A stretch of DNA of 5,778 nucleotides from Candidatus Alistipes excrementipullorum. Its GTDB lineage: Bacteria; Bacteroidota; Bacteroidia; Bacteroidales; Rikenellaceae. The position numbers and the translations under genes are program-made. Positions within the stretch are counted from its first letter, which is position 1, and each line of letters begins with the position of its first letter. Below, in pieces: positions 4,341 through 5,778 of the stretch. Under the pieces are notes generated by a model. The model worked only from the letters and a program-made list of their open reading frames with translations, searched no databases and was not told where the DNA came from. The stretch lies in NCBI GenBank assembly GCA_019113665.1, contig DXGW01000065.1, positions 1-5,778 on the forward strand. The letters are read 5' to 3'.

Positions 4341-5778
4341 TCACCTCCCCGACAACTCACGGTAGAGATAGTCCGACGGTGCATAACGTTCGATCAGCGT
4401 CATGACGTAACGTATGTCGACACATACCGTACGTGCATGGTCGCCGTTGAACCAAACGTCACCGGCCATCGATTCGCGGTTGCCATCAAAAGCAAGGCCG
4501 ACGATACGCCCGCGGCCGTCGAGTACCGGACTGCCGGAGTTGCCGCCGGTAATGTCGTTGTCGGTAATGAAATTTACGACCATGTCGTCACCCTCATCTG
4601 CTATTATTGCCCGCAACGTGTCGTCGACACGATAGTCGTAGTCGTCCGAAGCCTTTTCGAGTATTCCTGCCGCCGTCGAAAACCAGTTGCACGACACTCC
4701 GTCGCGAGGTTCGAGCGCACGCACATGTCCGTAGCTAAGACGCATGGTGGAGTTCGCGTCGGGATATTGGCATACACCTTCCGCCTGACGGAAATCATGC
4801 AGCAACCGTGCATAGACCCTCTCAAGCGAATCGGCATCGAGCCCCTCGGCACGGCCAGCATCACGCACGCCTTGCACGAACCTCATCACCGAAACCGATG
4901 CGGCAAGAGCCACCATCGGATCGGCTGCGGTTTCGTCGACCGTGCGACGTTGCGAGAAATAGTCGGCATAACGCCCGGCATCCGAGCAGAACGATGCGTC
5001 GAAGGCAGCTGCAGCCATGGCTTCGGCATCTCCGCCGAAACGGTCATACTCCGCATTGAGATACTCGCCCCACATTCGGCGCGGCACATTCTCCGTAAAC
5101 ATGCCGACAAGTTTCACGAAGAGCCGGCGGTCTGTCCCTCGATCGTAATTGTCGCCGAGTTTCGACCTGTTGAAGGCAAGTTTACGCACTTCCGGACACG
5201 CCGGATCCAGCACCGAGACGTTTTCACGGCGCAGGCGTGCAAGCATCGAAGATACGCGGTTGGCCACGAGCAGGGCCTCGCTCGGCGAGATCCACGCCTC
5301 CTGAAACCATGAACGCTCGCGCACAGCCTCGGCTCTTATGGCATAAGCCTTCCCGAGCAACTCCAGAAGATCCCCATACTTCGCACGACGCACGGAATCG
5401 GAGCATATCCATTCATGCATGCGCGTCTCCTCGCCGGCCCTGATGCCGGCGACGCCGAACCGGCGGAAACAGTTGTTCTCCCACTGCGCATAGTCGGCAT
5501 AGTTGCTCAAATTGAAATAGCGGTCGGAATAGGCCCTGCGTACGGCCGAGTCGGCCCGCATGGCCCCGTCTATGATCTCCATACGGGCATGGCGGGCTTC
5601 GACGATCACGGGATTGCGTACATTCTGTTTCTCGCCGACGGCAAACGACGACATGTAGCGGTGCGTACGGCCGGGATAGCCCACAACCATCGTAAAATCG
5701 CCTTCACGCACACCCCGGTCCGAAATCTCGAGCCAACGTCGCGGGTGCAGTGGCACATTGTCGGCAGAGTATTCTGCC
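4341..5778 (-). CDS. S46 family dipeptidyl-peptidase, DPP7-type, C-terminal part (N-terminus beyond window)
   Basis: This is the last 478 residues of an S46 serine exopeptidase, a family of about 710-720 residues that removes dipeptides from the N-terminus of peptides in the periplasm. The frame stays open to the window edge and reads AEYSADN before VPLHPRRW, so the GTG at 5756 is not a start. Recognisable blocks are YSADNVPLHP, then EGDFTMVVGYPGRTHRY, and near the C-terminus FITDNDITGGNSGSPV, which carries the catalytic Ser (first Ser of NSGSP). LAFDGN and VDIRYVMTLIERY follow. Catalytic His and Asp lie beyond the window; by recalled P. gingivalis DPP11 spacing (D227 to S655) the Asp would be only about 14 residues outside. 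The residue 18 after the catalytic Ser is Gly (FDGN), which in this family marks DPP7-like preference for hydrophobic or broad P1 residues, whereas DPP11 has Arg or Ser there for Asp/Glu. The protein normally starts with a signal peptide, not visible here. No truncation or frameshift is seen. Confidence 0.93.
   Translation of the reverse strand, partial: AEYSADNVPLHPRRWLEISDRGVREGDFTMVVGYPGRTHRYMSSFAVGEKQNVRNPVIVEARHARMEIIDGAMRADSAVRRAYSDRYFNLSNYADYAQWENNCFRRFGVAGIRAGEETRMHEWICSDSVRRAKYGDLLELLGKAYAIRAEAVRERSWFQEAWISPSEALLVANRVSSMLARLRRENVSVLDPACPEVRKLAFNRSKLGDNYDRGTDRRLFVKLVGMFTENVPRRMWGEYLNAEYDRFGGDAEAMAAAAFDASFCSDAGRYADYFSQRRTVDETAADPMVALAASVSVMRFVQGVRDAGRAEGLDADSLERVYARLLHDFRQAEGVCQYPDANSTMRLSYGHVRALEPRDGVSCNWFSTAAGILEKASDDYDYRVDDTLRAIIADEGDDMVVNFITDNDITGGNSGSPVLDGRGRIVGLAFDGNRESMAGDVWFNGDHARTVCVDIRYVMTLIERYAPSDYLYRELSGR

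Noticed and set aside
4221..5312. A 363-codon plus-strand open frame opposite the S46 peptidase
   Set aside because: The minus strand encodes conserved S46 motifs through this whole stretch. The plus frame is Arg/His-rich, runs through two terminator hairpins and resembles no protein family; it is a by-product of GC-rich codon usage.
5754..5756. GTG as the start of the S46 peptidase
   Set aside because: The frame stays open to the window edge with family-like residues (AEYSADN) upstream, and a full S46 protein needs more than 200 further N-terminal residues including catalytic His and Asp.

Overview
The window reads as a chromosomal segment of a Bacteroidota species, most likely of the order Bacteroidales; its fairly GC-rich, GAC/CTC/CGC-heavy codons suit an Alistipes-like (Rikenellaceae) genome. 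The evidence is as follows: promoters resemble the Bacteroidota -7 box TAnnTTTG, start codons follow A-rich leaders without Shine-Dalgarno sequences, there is an S46 dipeptidyl-peptidase (a family typical of this phylum), and an iron-centre-repair-type hemerythrin gene is paired with a LuxR-type regulator. The genus is an inference from composition only.

Layout: (1) 109-1302, plus strand, is a secreted PHP-domain phosphoesterase. It converges on (2) 1380-2123, minus strand, a metallo-beta-lactamase-fold lipoprotein of the UlaG-like type. A strong symmetrical hairpin at 1329-1357 separates them and can serve both. (3) 2218-2814 and 2811-3518, both minus strand, form a two-gene operon with a 4-base ATGA overlap. 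The first gene is a RIC/YtfE/ScdA-like di-iron hemerythrin protein and the second is a LuxR-type regulator whose receiver domain has lost its phosphoacceptor aspartate. (4) The 161-base divergent region 3519-3679 holds two outward promoters and two perfect palindromes. (5) 3680-4207, plus strand, is a small secreted protein with a C-x-H-x-C-x-H motif in a probable OB-fold-like domain. (6) 4208-4340 holds two hairpin terminators back to back. (7) 4341 to the window edge, minus strand, is the C-terminal two thirds of an S46 peptidase of the DPP7 (glycine) specificity type.

The most interesting part is 2218-4207. An iron/NO-type di-iron protein is translationally coupled to a phosphorylation-independent regulator. 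Its promoter lacks a clear -33 box, one palindrome overlaps its -7 box, and a second palindrome lies three helical turns upstream. Across this control region sits an envelope protein with a thiol/histidine motif. Inference: this could be a small sensor-effector module for nitrosative, oxidative or iron stress. The remaining genes look like ordinary envelope hydrolases with no clear functional link to it.

No tRNA, rRNA, CRISPR array, insertion sequence, integrase or phage gene is visible. There is no gene-free stretch longer than 300 bases.
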